Source: Spirochaetaceae bacterium
Lineage (GTDB): Bacteria; Spirochaetota; Spirochaetia; SZUA-6; Fen-1364
DNA: 31,574 bases
Reading direction: 5' to 3'
Assembly (NCBI GenBank): GCA_003141795.1
Contig: PLNO01000160.1
Span: 3,379-34,952, forward strand
In this document: piece by piece, positions 25,173 to 31,574 of the stretch
Layout of the letters: every line of letters begins with the position of its first letter
Position numbering within the stretch: position 1 is the first letter of the stretch
Translations under genes and position numbers: made by a program
Notes under the pieces: model-generated
Seen by the model: the letters and a program-made list of their open reading frames with translations, nothing else
Told to the model about the DNA's origin: nothing
Databases searched by the model: none

Positions 25173-25202
25173 GTTATACGGCATCCAATGCGGAGCTGTC
25201 AA
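25173..25202 (-). promoter_or_regulatory. Sigma-70-type promoter of the aminotransferase/importer/methyltransferase operon
   Basis: On the minus strand a perfect -35 TTGACA (25202-25197) is followed, after 18 bases, by TATAAC (25178-25173). The start is expected near 25166, giving a leader of about 50 bases. It is the strongest promoter-like sequence in the window. Confidence 0.7.
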
Positions 25203-25281
25203 TGTTTTTCTTGTGGGAAGGGCGCCGAAAAAGGGAAAGCGGTGCGCGCTTTAAAAATGTAGCAGGTGACTGAGAACGGGT

Positions 25282-26409
25282 CTACGGTGCCGTCGAACCC
25301 GGCGCAGGCGCTACAGCGGGCGCAGGCGCTACAGCGGGCGCAGGCGACACAGCGGGCGCTGGCGCGGCTGCCGATGGCGCGGGGGCCGCTGTCGGCGCCG
25401 GTTCCACCGGTTCCTTTATCGCGTCGAAGATCGCGTTCAGCAGGGAATCCGCGCCGTCAGCGTCCTGGTTGAGCTGCCAGATCATGATGCCCCCCGCGCG
25501 TGCACGGGCGAGGTTCACCGCCTTTGCCCGCAGCGTATCGAAGCCATTGTAGCCGAACTCACCCGAAACGTCGGAGGCCGACGCGCGCGGGTCTTTCGTG
25601 TGGAGGTTGAAATAGGAGATCGAATGACGGTCCTTCAAGCTTCGGCCGTAGAAGGGAACGCCGAGGACCGCCTTGTCCCGCGGCACGCGGCGGATCCCCT
25701 CCCAGTAATCCAGGGCTGCCCGCGCGAACCAGTACGAGGAGTGCTGGATGCCGGGAGGCATGCCGTAACCGTCGTCGTATGCCATGATGCTCAGGAAGTC
25801 GACGTCCTCGATGATGCTGTCGAGAAAGTGCTTCCCGCTCCAGTCGTTGGCGCTCACCGCGACACTGAGCTCCTTTCCTGCCGCGTGGAGCTTCGTCGAA
25901 AGCGCGCTCATGAGGCCGGCAAAGTTTTCAGCGGTCGCCGCGGTGGGAAACTCCCAATCCATGTCGATGCCGTCAAGATCGTAGTAGTCCAGCTGGTCGA
26001 GAAGCGAGCTCACGAAGTTCTCGGTGAGCTCAGGATCGGCGGCAATGGTGTCGAAGGCGTTCGTGCTGCCGTCGTTCCATCCTCCCAGTGACAGGAGCAC
26101 CTTCACGTTGTTGGAGTGGGCCAGGGCAACCAGGACGACGAGCTTTTCGATATTGTCGATCTGTGCGTAGCCTCCCTCCATGCGAGGGTCGGCAAACGCA
26201 TAGCAGATGTGGGTGAGCGCGCGATATTGGATTTTGGTGGGATCCCCTGACCACGAAGGGAAATAGCCGACGACCCGGAAATCCTCGGGTACCCGGAAAC
26301 CCTCGCTGACAGGGGGAACGTAGGCGATACGCGTCGCACATGCGGCAAGCAGGGACGTTGTGAGCAGGGCTCCGATCAGGCGCAGTGTGGATCGCGCGGT
26401 TCTGGTCAT
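25282..26409 (-). CDS. GH18-family glycoside hydrolase lipoprotein
   Basis: The 375-residue precursor has a signal peptide with lipobox LLAAC (Cys24), so it is probably lipid-anchored. The catalytic domain (about 42-330) is GH18: FRVVGYFPSWSGDP, KVLLSLGGWNDGS, then the active-site DxxDxDxE as DGIDMDWE with Glu153 as the acid, followed by DFLSIMAYDDGYG, VLGVPFYGRSLKD and GGIMIWQLNQDADG. These are the substrate-assisted catalysis motifs of chitinases and endo-beta-N-acetylglucosaminidases. The conserved Tyr and Trp positions look intact, so activity on chitin-type or peptidoglycan-type GlcNAc polymers is likely. The C-terminal 45 residues are a Pro-Ala tail. The start has GGATGCTCCATG with a weak ribosome site. 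Confidence 0.9.
   Translation of the reverse strand: MTRTARSTLRLIGALLTTSLLAACATRIAYVPPVSEGFRVPEDFRVVGYFPSWSGDPTKIQYRALTHICYAFADPRMEGGYAQIDNIEKLVVLVALAHSNNVKVLLSLGGWNDGSTNAFDTIAADPELTENFVSSLLDQLDYYDLDGIDMDWEFPTAATAENFAGLMSALSTKLHAAGKELSVAVSANDWSGKHFLDSIIEDVDFLSIMAYDDGYGMPPGIQHSSYWFARAALDYWEGIRRVPRDKAVLGVPFYGRSLKDRHSISYFNLHTKDPRASASDVSGEFGYNGFDTLRAKAVNLARARAGGIMIWQLNQDADGADSLLNAIFDAIKEPVEPAPTAAPAPSAAAPAPAVSPAPAVAPAPAVAPAPGSTAP
25302..25355 (-). repeat. Three tandem 18-bp repeats encoding the Pro-Ala tail
   Basis: GCGCAGGCGCTACAGCGG occurs twice (25302-25319 and 25320-25337) and a third time with one change (25338-25355). On the coding strand each unit adds six residues of alternating Pro and Ala with Val or Ser. 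The tail is probably a flexible linker, and the copy number may vary by slippage. Confidence 0.8.
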
Positions 26410-26455
26410 GGAGCATCCTCTGTACCATCACTTGGCCGGATATGCAACCCCACCG

Positions 26456-26543
26456 GCAGTTCTCAATATGGACCTTCCGGGGTTTTCAATGTCCGTTCCT
26501 GTTACAAATACGCCCTTTTTCCAGGGGACATATTGAGAACTGC
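26456..26543. repeat. 88-bp element with 15-bp perfect inverted ends
   Basis: GCAGTTCTCAATATG (26456-26470) is the exact reverse complement of CATATTGAGAACTGC (26529-26543). A related motif, TTTTCAATGTCC, lies inside at 26483-26494. Repeated TCTCAATATGTCC-like ends suggest a solo IS end pair or MITE between the ABC exporter stop and the GH18 start. A long-arm RNA hairpin is the alternative. Confidence 0.55.
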
Positions 26544-26585
26544 TTCGTAATGGCGCCAAACTTAGAATTGCTGCAACCCCACTGG

Positions 26586-28403
26586 CTAAATGGCATTTCC
26601 CTTGAACTGGCTCACGTAGAGGTGGTGGTAGAACCCGCGCAGGTCGAGCAGCTCCTGATGGCTGCCCTGCTCGACGATCTCCCCGTTGTTGATGACCACC
26701 ACTTTGTCGGCGTCCCGAATGGTGCTGAGGCGATGAGCGATGACGAAGCTCGTGCGGCCTTCCATCAGCCGCAGCAGTGCTTTCTGGATGCGCGCTTCGG
26801 TCCTGGTGTCCACGCTGCTCGTCGCCTCATCGAGGATCAGGATCGCAGGATCGGCGAGGATGGCCCGCGCGATGGAGAGGAGCTGGCGCTGACCCTGGCT
26901 GAGATTTCCGGCGCGCTCCGACAGGTTGGTGCCGTACCCCTGGGGAAGCTGCCGGATGAAATGGTCCGCTTCCGCCATCCGCGCGGCCTCTTTGCACTCC
27001 TCGTCGGTGGCGTCGAGCCTGCCGTAGCGGATGTTCTCCATCACCGTGTCGGCGAAGAGGAACGTGTCCTGCAGCACGAGCCCGAGACTGCGGCGGAGAT
27101 CCGCCTTCCTGTAGGACCGAATGTCCTTGCCGTCGATGCTGATGCTGCCGCTCTGCACCTCGTAGAAGCGGGTGAGGAGGTTGATGATCGTGGTCTTGCC
27201 GGCACCGGTGGGCCCGACAAGCGCGATGGTTTGACCGGCGCTGACGTCGAGGGAAAAGTTCTTGATGATGGGGGCGCCCTCGGTATAGGCGAACTGGACA
27301 TTGCGCAGGCTCACGTCCCCGTGGATCGTCGCGGACGGGGCGGCATCCGGGGCGTCGGCGATCTCCGAAGGCGTATCGATGATCTCAAAGACCCGTTCGG
27401 CGCCGGCAAGCGCGCCCTGGATCGAGTTGTAGAGGTTTGCCAGCTGCCGCAATGGCGAGGTGAAGTTTTGCCCGTAGTTGATGAACGTCGCGATCGTGCC
27501 GACGCTGAGGAGGCCCTGGAGGGCGAGCCACCCGCCGAGGCTTGCCAGCACGATGACGAAGAAGCTGCCCAGCACCGCCGTGAGCGGCATGAGCAGAAGG
27601 GCGTACGAGTTCGCGTAGACGCCGGACTCGAAGACCGCCTGGTTATGCTTACGGAACTCCGCAATGACCGACTCATTGCGGCGGAATGCTTTGATCACTT
27701 TCTGGCCGCTGAGGGCCTCCTCGGTGACCATGTTGAGCTGTCCGAGGTTCTTCTGGAGATCGCGAAACCCTTTGCGGGTGTATTTCGCGACGAATTGCGT
27801 GAACCACAGCATGAGCGGAACGACGAACAGGCTGGCCAGCGCGAGCCAATGGTTGAGGACGAACATCGTGATGAGGATCCCCACCATGGTGAGCACGCTC
27901 GCGAGCAGGGAGATGATGTTCTGGGAAACTGCCTGGTTGATCGCATCGATGTCATTGGTGAGACGGCTCATGAGACCGCCTGCACCGTGCGTGTCGAAGA
28001 AGCGCATCGAGAGGGTCTGCAGGTGGGTGAACAGGTCCCTGCGCATCTCCTTGAGCGCGAGCTGGGAGATGCGGGCCATGATCCAGTTCGCTATGACCTG
28101 GAAGAGGTTGCTCAGCACGTACGCGGCGAGCATGAGCACGGCGATGTTTACCAGGCCCGGAAGGTCTTTGCGGGCAATGAAGGAGTCGATGGCAAGACCC
28201 ATCAGGTAAGGCCCGGCAAGGCCGAGCACGGAGAAGAGGATGACGAGACCCATCACGAGGAGAAGGGACGGCCCATAGGGCTTCAGGTAGGCGGCCAGCC
28301 TCGTGACGGCGCCGCGCGGATTGCGGGCTTTCTCGATCTTCCCGGGTTGGCTCGGCCTTCGCTGCATGCTGGCGCGGATGTCGGTGCTGGGCAGGCTACT
28401 CAT
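26586..28403 (-). CDS. ABC exporter half-transporter, canonical ATPase partner
   Basis: The 605-residue protein is an MsbA/MdlB-type exporter half. Six transmembrane segments lie within about 45-345 (for example SLLLVMGLVILFSVLGLAGP and IISLLASVLTMVGILITMFV), and the nucleotide-binding domain spans about 375-600. Walker A is GPTGAGKTT, the signature LSQGQRQL, Walker B ILILDEATSSVD with the catalytic Glu present, and the switch His is in IAHRLSTI. It overlaps the end of the partner gene by 8 bases, so the two are coupled and probably form a heterodimer. The MarR gene at the head of the operon points to drug or toxic-compound export. Confidence 0.93.
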   Translation of the reverse strand: MSSLPSTDIRASMQRRPSQPGKIEKARNPRGAVTRLAAYLKPYGPSLLLVMGLVILFSVLGLAGPYLMGLAIDSFIARKDLPGLVNIAVLMLAAYVLSNLFQVIANWIMARISQLALKEMRRDLFTHLQTLSMRFFDTHGAGGLMSRLTNDIDAINQAVSQNIISLLASVLTMVGILITMFVLNHWLALASLFVVPLMLWFTQFVAKYTRKGFRDLQKNLGQLNMVTEEALSGQKVIKAFRRNESVIAEFRKHNQAVFESGVYANSYALLLMPLTAVLGSFFVIVLASLGGWLALQGLLSVGTIATFINYGQNFTSPLRQLANLYNSIQGALAGAERVFEIIDTPSEIADAPDAAPSATIHGDVSLRNVQFAYTEGAPIIKNFSLDVSAGQTIALVGPTGAGKTTIINLLTRFYEVQSGSISIDGKDIRSYRKADLRRSLGLVLQDTFLFADTVMENIRYGRLDATDEECKEAARMAEADHFIRQLPQGYGTNLSERAGNLSQGQRQLLSIARAILADPAILILDEATSSVDTRTEARIQKALLRLMEGRTSFVIAHRLSTIRDADKVVVINNGEIVEQGSHQELLDLRGFYHHLYVSQFKGNAI

Positions 28404-30138
28404 GGATGCCGCCTCCCAGCTGCGAATCGTAGATTTCCTTATACACGCTGCTGGTCTGCAACAATTCCGTATGCCTTCCTTCCGCGATGATCCGGCCCTG
28501 ATCCAGCACGATGATGGAGTCGGCGTTCAGTACCGTGCTGATCCGCTGGGCCACGATGAAAATGGTGCAGCCCAGCATGATCTGCCCGAGTGCGGTCTGG
28601 ATCTTCGTCTCCGTCTCCACGTCGACTGCGCTGGTGCTGTCGTCCAGGATGAGGATCGTCGGTCGGGTGACGATCGCGCGGGCGATGGCGATCCGCTGCT
28701 TCTGGCCCCCCGACATGTTGCCGCCGCGCTCCTCCACGTGCGTGTCGTAGCCCTGGGGGAAGTGGAGGATGAAGTCGTGCGCCTGGGCGGCTTTGGCCGC
28801 GGCGATCACCTCCTCTTCGGTGGCGTCAGCCCGGCCGTAGCGGATATTGTCCCGTACCGTTCCCGAAAAGAGGATCGTCTCCTGCGGGACGATGCTCACG
28901 TGCTCCAGGAGCGAATCCTCTCCGATCTCGCGGACGTCCGTGCCGTCGATGCGCACCGCGCCGTGAACGGCGTCGTAGAACCGCGGGATGAGGTTGATGA
29001 GCGTCGACTTGCCCGAGCCCGTGCTGCCGAGGATCGCCACGGTCTGACCGGGCTTTGCGCTGAGGTTCACCTGCTCGAGCACCGGGGTTTCCGTATTCCC
29101 GTTGTAGTGGAAGTCGACATCCTGGAAGCTCACATCGCTCGCCGCGTGTCCGCTGAGCAGCCGGCCGTCGGCGGGCTCTTTCACGTCGGGCACGGCATCC
29201 AGGACCTCGTTGATCCTCTTTGCCGATGCGAGCCCGTTCGCCCACGTATTGGCGAGCATCGTCATCATGATGAGCGGGTTCATCGTTGCAAGCAGGTAGT
29301 TCGTGAAGGCGACGATCTGCCCGAGTGACAGTGCGCCTTTCATCGACTGGATGCCGCCGAGCCAGATGACGATCACCATTCCGACATTGATGAAGACGGT
29401 GAGCACGGGAGTCATCGACGACATGAACTGCATGACCCGCACGGTCCTTTCCGTCAGGTCCTCGTTCGCCCCCTCGAACCTCTCTGCCTCATGGTCGGCC
29501 CTCACGAACGACTTAACGAGCCGGGCGCCCGAGATGTTCTCCTGCAAGACGGTGTTGAGCCGGTCCAGTTTGAGCTGCACCGAGCGGAACAGAGGTTCCA
29601 TCTTCACGCTGAAGAATACGATCACGGCCCCGCTGACGAGGAGGATCGGGACCATTGTGGCTGCGAGCGTCGGGCTCGTGATGAACATGAGGATGATGGC
29701 ACCGATCATGGAAAGCGGCGCACGCGTGCCGATGCGCAGCGATATCTGCGTCAGCCTCTGCACGGCGCTCGCGTCGCTCGTGAGCCGCACCATGAGCCTT
29801 CCCGTGGAGAAGCGATCGAGGTTGCCATAGGAGAAGCCCTGGATCTTGACGAAGATCGCCTCCCTCAGGTCCCGAGCGACGCTTTCGCCGACCCTGACGG
29901 AGGAGTTGCTGTTGAGGACTGCAACCACCGTGTCCACCACCGAAATCGCCAGCATGATGAGCGAGGTCTGGAGAACCACGGACATGTTCTTCTGCTTGAT
30001 CCCGACGTCTATGATGTGCTCCACGAGACGCGGTATGGCGAGGTCGAGAACGACCATGGCGACGAGCATGACGAGTGAGAAAAGAGCGAGCCTCCGGTAG
30101 GGGGCGAGGTAGCGAAGGAGCTTTCGGATATCGTTCAT
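28396..30138 (-). CDS. ABC exporter half-transporter, degenerate-site partner
   Basis: This 580-residue exporter half also has six membrane segments followed by an ATPase domain (about 345-575). Walker A is GSTGSGKST and the signature MSGGQKQR, but Walker B reads ILILDDSTSAVD, with Asp where the catalytic Glu should be, and the switch region is VAQRISTV, with Gln for His. This is the pattern of asymmetric exporters such as BmrC/BmrD and TM287/TM288, in which one ATP site binds but hydrolyses poorly. Paired with the canonical half encoded next, it would make one active and one degenerate site. It begins 2 bases after the marR stop (TGACCATG). Confidence 0.93.
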   Translation of the reverse strand: MNDIRKLLRYLAPYRRLALFSLVMLVAMVVLDLAIPRLVEHIIDVGIKQKNMSVVLQTSLIMLAISVVDTVVAVLNSNSSVRVGESVARDLREAIFVKIQGFSYGNLDRFSTGRLMVRLTSDASAVQRLTQISLRIGTRAPLSMIGAIILMFITSPTLAATMVPILLVSGAVIVFFSVKMEPLFRSVQLKLDRLNTVLQENISGARLVKSFVRADHEAERFEGANEDLTERTVRVMQFMSSMTPVLTVFINVGMVIVIWLGGIQSMKGALSLGQIVAFTNYLLATMNPLIMMTMLANTWANGLASAKRINEVLDAVPDVKEPADGRLLSGHAASDVSFQDVDFHYNGNTETPVLEQVNLSAKPGQTVAILGSTGSGKSTLINLIPRFYDAVHGAVRIDGTDVREIGEDSLLEHVSIVPQETILFSGTVRDNIRYGRADATEEEVIAAAKAAQAHDFILHFPQGYDTHVEERGGNMSGGQKQRIAIARAIVTRPTILILDDSTSAVDVETETKIQTALGQIMLGCTIFIVAQRISTVLNADSIIVLDQGRIIAEGRHTELLQTSSVYKEIYDSQLGGGIHE

Positions 30139-30140
30139 GG

Positions 30141-30596
30141 TCAGGATTCTTCCGGCGTGAAGGTGTTTTTCAGTATCTGCATTGCTTTCTGGACGCTTGC
30201 CTGATCAGCCGGGGTCAACGACCCCATCTTCTCCTGCATCCAGAGACGGTTTTCCTGGGCGTTTGCGTCCATCACCGTGCTGGCGTGCACCGTGAGCTCC
30301 AGGAGCACGCAGCGGCGGTCGTCGCTCTCCTGCCGACGCGTCACCAGTCCCTTGGTCACGAGCGCTTCGACGGCCTGGCTGACCGCAGAGCGGCTGATCT
30401 GCTTTTTTTCCGCCAGATCGCCCACCGATTGGAAGCCTTTTCGGATGTGGCGCAGCACGTGGAATTGCTCCAGCGTGATGCCGAACTTTTGAATGGCGGC
30501 TGTCCTCAAGTTGGAGCGTATACGGTCCCAGACCGGCGGAAGGGTCTCCAGGACGATATCGACGGTTTGCAGCAGGGACGAATCAAGCGGTTTCAT
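30141..30596 (-). CDS. MarR-family repressor
   Basis: The 151-residue winged-helix regulator has the MarR arrangement. A helical dimerisation start precedes ITLEQFHVLRHIRKGFQSVG, then DLAEKKQISRSAVSQAVEAL (recognition helix) and VTKGLVTRRQESDDRRCVLL, where DDRR is the wing motif. A C-terminal helix pair completes the dimer interface. It is the first gene of the exporter operon. A perfect palindrome on its own promoter (30627-30641) fits autorepression that is lifted when the protein binds an exported compound. AGAGGAG precedes the ATG. Confidence 0.92.
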   Translation of the reverse strand: MKPLDSSLLQTVDIVLETLPPVWDRIRSNLRTAAIQKFGITLEQFHVLRHIRKGFQSVGDLAEKKQISRSAVSQAVEALVTKGLVTRRQESDDRRCVLLELTVHASTVMDANAQENRLWMQEKMGSLTPADQASVQKAMQILKNTFTPEES

Positions 30597-30626
30597 GTCA
30601 CTCCTCTACCGGTAAGTGCCTTATCA

Positions 30627-30641
30627 GTTAAGATACTTAAC
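30627..30641. promoter_or_regulatory. Probable MarR operator
   Basis: GTTAAGATACTTAAC is a perfect inverted repeat (6-bp arms, 3-base centre) directly after the -10 box of the marR promoter, covering the expected transcription start near 30635. Size and symmetry fit a MarR dimer. Confidence 0.65.
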
Positions 30642-30670
30642 AATATAGCGTGCCACGGCATCTCCGTCAA
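30642..30670 (-). promoter_or_regulatory. Promoter of the marR/ABC exporter operon
   Basis: On the minus strand TTGACG (30670-30665) is followed after exactly 17 bases by TATATT (30647-30642). Start expected near 30635, within the palindrome. Confidence 0.65.
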
Positions 30671-30803
30671 CAGGCGCGGCCCGGACAATGATGCCGCACC
30701 CGCCCCCACGCCAAACGCGCGCCCGGGCCCTCCTTGACAGGGTGGGAAGATTACGCTTTTCTCGTATAAACATACATTTATCGCGATTCGGAAGGGGGCC
30801 TTC

Positions 30804-31574
30804 ATGGCAAGGAAAACGTTCATCGGGGTACTTCTCATGGCTGTGTTGCTCACGATGTCGGGCTTCGCGGCTGACAACGGGACCGTGAAGATCGGCGCCA
30901 TTTTCGCCGTGACGGGCCCGAATGCCAACCTCGGCACCCCTGAAGCGCGGACCCTCCAGATGATGGTGGACGCGGCGAACGCCACGGGGGGAATCGCGGG
31001 CAGGAAGATCGAGCTCATCATCAAGGATTCCCAGGGCAACACGGAAAAGGCGGTTTCCTACGCCAAACAGCTCACCGAAGAGAGTGAGGTCCTCGCGATC
31101 ATCGGCCCCACCACGAGCGGAGAGAGCATGGCCCTCAAGGGATACGCGGAGCAGAACGAGCAGATCCTGATCTCCTGCGCCGCGGCGGAGACGATCGTGA
31201 ACCCGGTGGCAAAGTGGGTCTTCAAGGTCGCCCCGATGGACAGCTTTGCCGCACAGAGGATATACGCCACCATGAAGAAGATGGGCATCTCCCGGATCGG
31301 AGCCCTCAGCAGCAATTCAGGCTTCGGCCAGGGCGGGAAGGCCCAGCTTGAGAAGCTCGCGGCGGCCAACGGGATCACGATCGCCATCTCCGAGGTGTAC
31401 GACAAGGAGGCCACGGACCTCACGAGCGTTCTGGCAAAGATCAAGGCCCAGAACGTCCAGGCCATAGTGAACTGGTCCACGGAGCCGGCACAGTCCATCG
31501 TATTGAAAAATATCAAGCAGCTCGACCTGGACATGCCCGTTTTCCAGAGCCATGGATTCGGCAACATCGCCTAC
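30804..31574 (+). CDS. LivJ-type branched-chain amino acid/amide binding protein (partial)
   Basis: The gene starts at 30804 and runs off the window, leaving 257 residues of a family usually 370-400 long. A signal peptide (FIGVLLMAVLLTMSGFAA) precedes VKIGAIFAVTGPNANLGTPE, the opening strand of Peripla_BP_6 proteins. NATGGIAGRKIELIIKDSQG and LAIIGPTTSGESMALKGYAE form the ligand-cleft region, and MDSFAAQRIYATMKKMG and IVNWSTEPAQSIVLKNIKQL continue the fold. It would feed a LivHMGF importer, presumably encoded downstream outside the window. GAAGGGGG precedes the ATG. TTGACA (30734-30739) and TATAAA (30765-30770) are 25 bases apart, too far for a normal promoter, so the promoter is unclear. The ligand is unknown. 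Confidence 0.92.
   Translation, partial: MARKTFIGVLLMAVLLTMSGFAADNGTVKIGAIFAVTGPNANLGTPEARTLQMMVDAANATGGIAGRKIELIIKDSQGNTEKAVSYAKQLTEESEVLAIIGPTTSGESMALKGYAEQNEQILISCAAAETIVNPVAKWVFKVAPMDSFAAQRIYATMKKMGISRIGALSSNSGFGQGGKAQLEKLAAANGITIAISEVYDKEATDLTSVLAKIKAQNVQAIVNWSTEPAQSIVLKNIKQLDLDMPVFQSHGFGNIAY

Noticed and set aside
25302..25355. CRISPR-like or intergenic tandem repeats
   Set aside because: The 18-bp units are contiguous, in frame and encode the Pro-Ala tail of the GH18 protein; there are no spacers.
26385..28490. 701-codon plus-strand frame opposite the ABC exporter
   Set aside because: Low-complexity Glu/Asp/His-rich composition opposite a protein with complete ABC motifs; a shadow of high-GC coding DNA. 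The frames at 22409-24040 and 28303-29328 were rejected for the same reason.
30734..30770. Promoter TTGACA/TATAAA for the LivJ-type gene
   Set aside because: The two boxes are 25 bases apart, outside the normal 16-18 base spacing, so I did not list it as a promoter.

Overview
The window is GC-rich bacterial chromosome with no rRNA gene or other decisive taxonomic marker. The two acylated lipoproteins, the gene mix and the strong Shine-Dalgarno sites fit a Gram-negative-type bacterium. I lean weakly towards a spirochaete or similar environmental anaerobe, but the phylum cannot be fixed from this sequence.

Region 1 (1-2384) is backbone: the 3' end of dnaE, a YgiQ-type radical SAM gene and tRNA-Val(TAC). 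Region 2 (2385-9512) is a scarred integration zone. The 3' half of the tRNA gene recurs at 4094-4133 and 9475-9512. Each extra copy is preceded by the 3' part of a type I restriction hsdR gene, so at least two tRNA-Val-targeting islands appear to have inserted in tandem and decayed. Between the copies lie a P-loop NTPase with an Asp23-like tail, a HEAT-repeat protein, broken AraC and sugar-epimerase genes, a secreted ice-binding (DUF3494) lipoprotein, a PspC protein and a small eRF1/baeRF-like protein. No integrase is visible.

Region 3 (9513-14948) holds a glycogen-binding-type (CBM48) protein, a phosphohexomutase C-terminal remnant, a truncated DeoR regulator, a 930-residue membrane-anchored PHP-domain protein and a short-chain dehydrogenase. 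Region 4 (15014-25202) is one catabolic locus. A plus-strand unit encodes a U32-like TIM-barrel protein and an IclR regulator. A convergent minus-strand operon, read from a strong promoter at 25173-25202, encodes a class V aminotransferase, a dipeptide-type ABC importer (binding protein, two permeases, one fused double ATPase), a non-pyrrolysine MttB-family methyltransferase and a panB 3' remnant. The likely role is uptake and demethylation or transamination of a methylated amine or amino-acid derivative, probably controlled by the IclR protein.

Region 5 (25282-31574) holds a GH18 lipoprotein, a small inverted-repeat element, an operon of a MarR repressor with a heterodimeric ABC exporter (a perfect palindromic operator sits on its promoter), and the start of a LivJ-type branched-chain amino-acid or amide binding protein that runs off the window.

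The best candidates for something new are the MttB/U32-like/IclR locus, the PHP membrane protein, the P-loop/Asp23-like fusion and the tandem tRNA-Val island scars.
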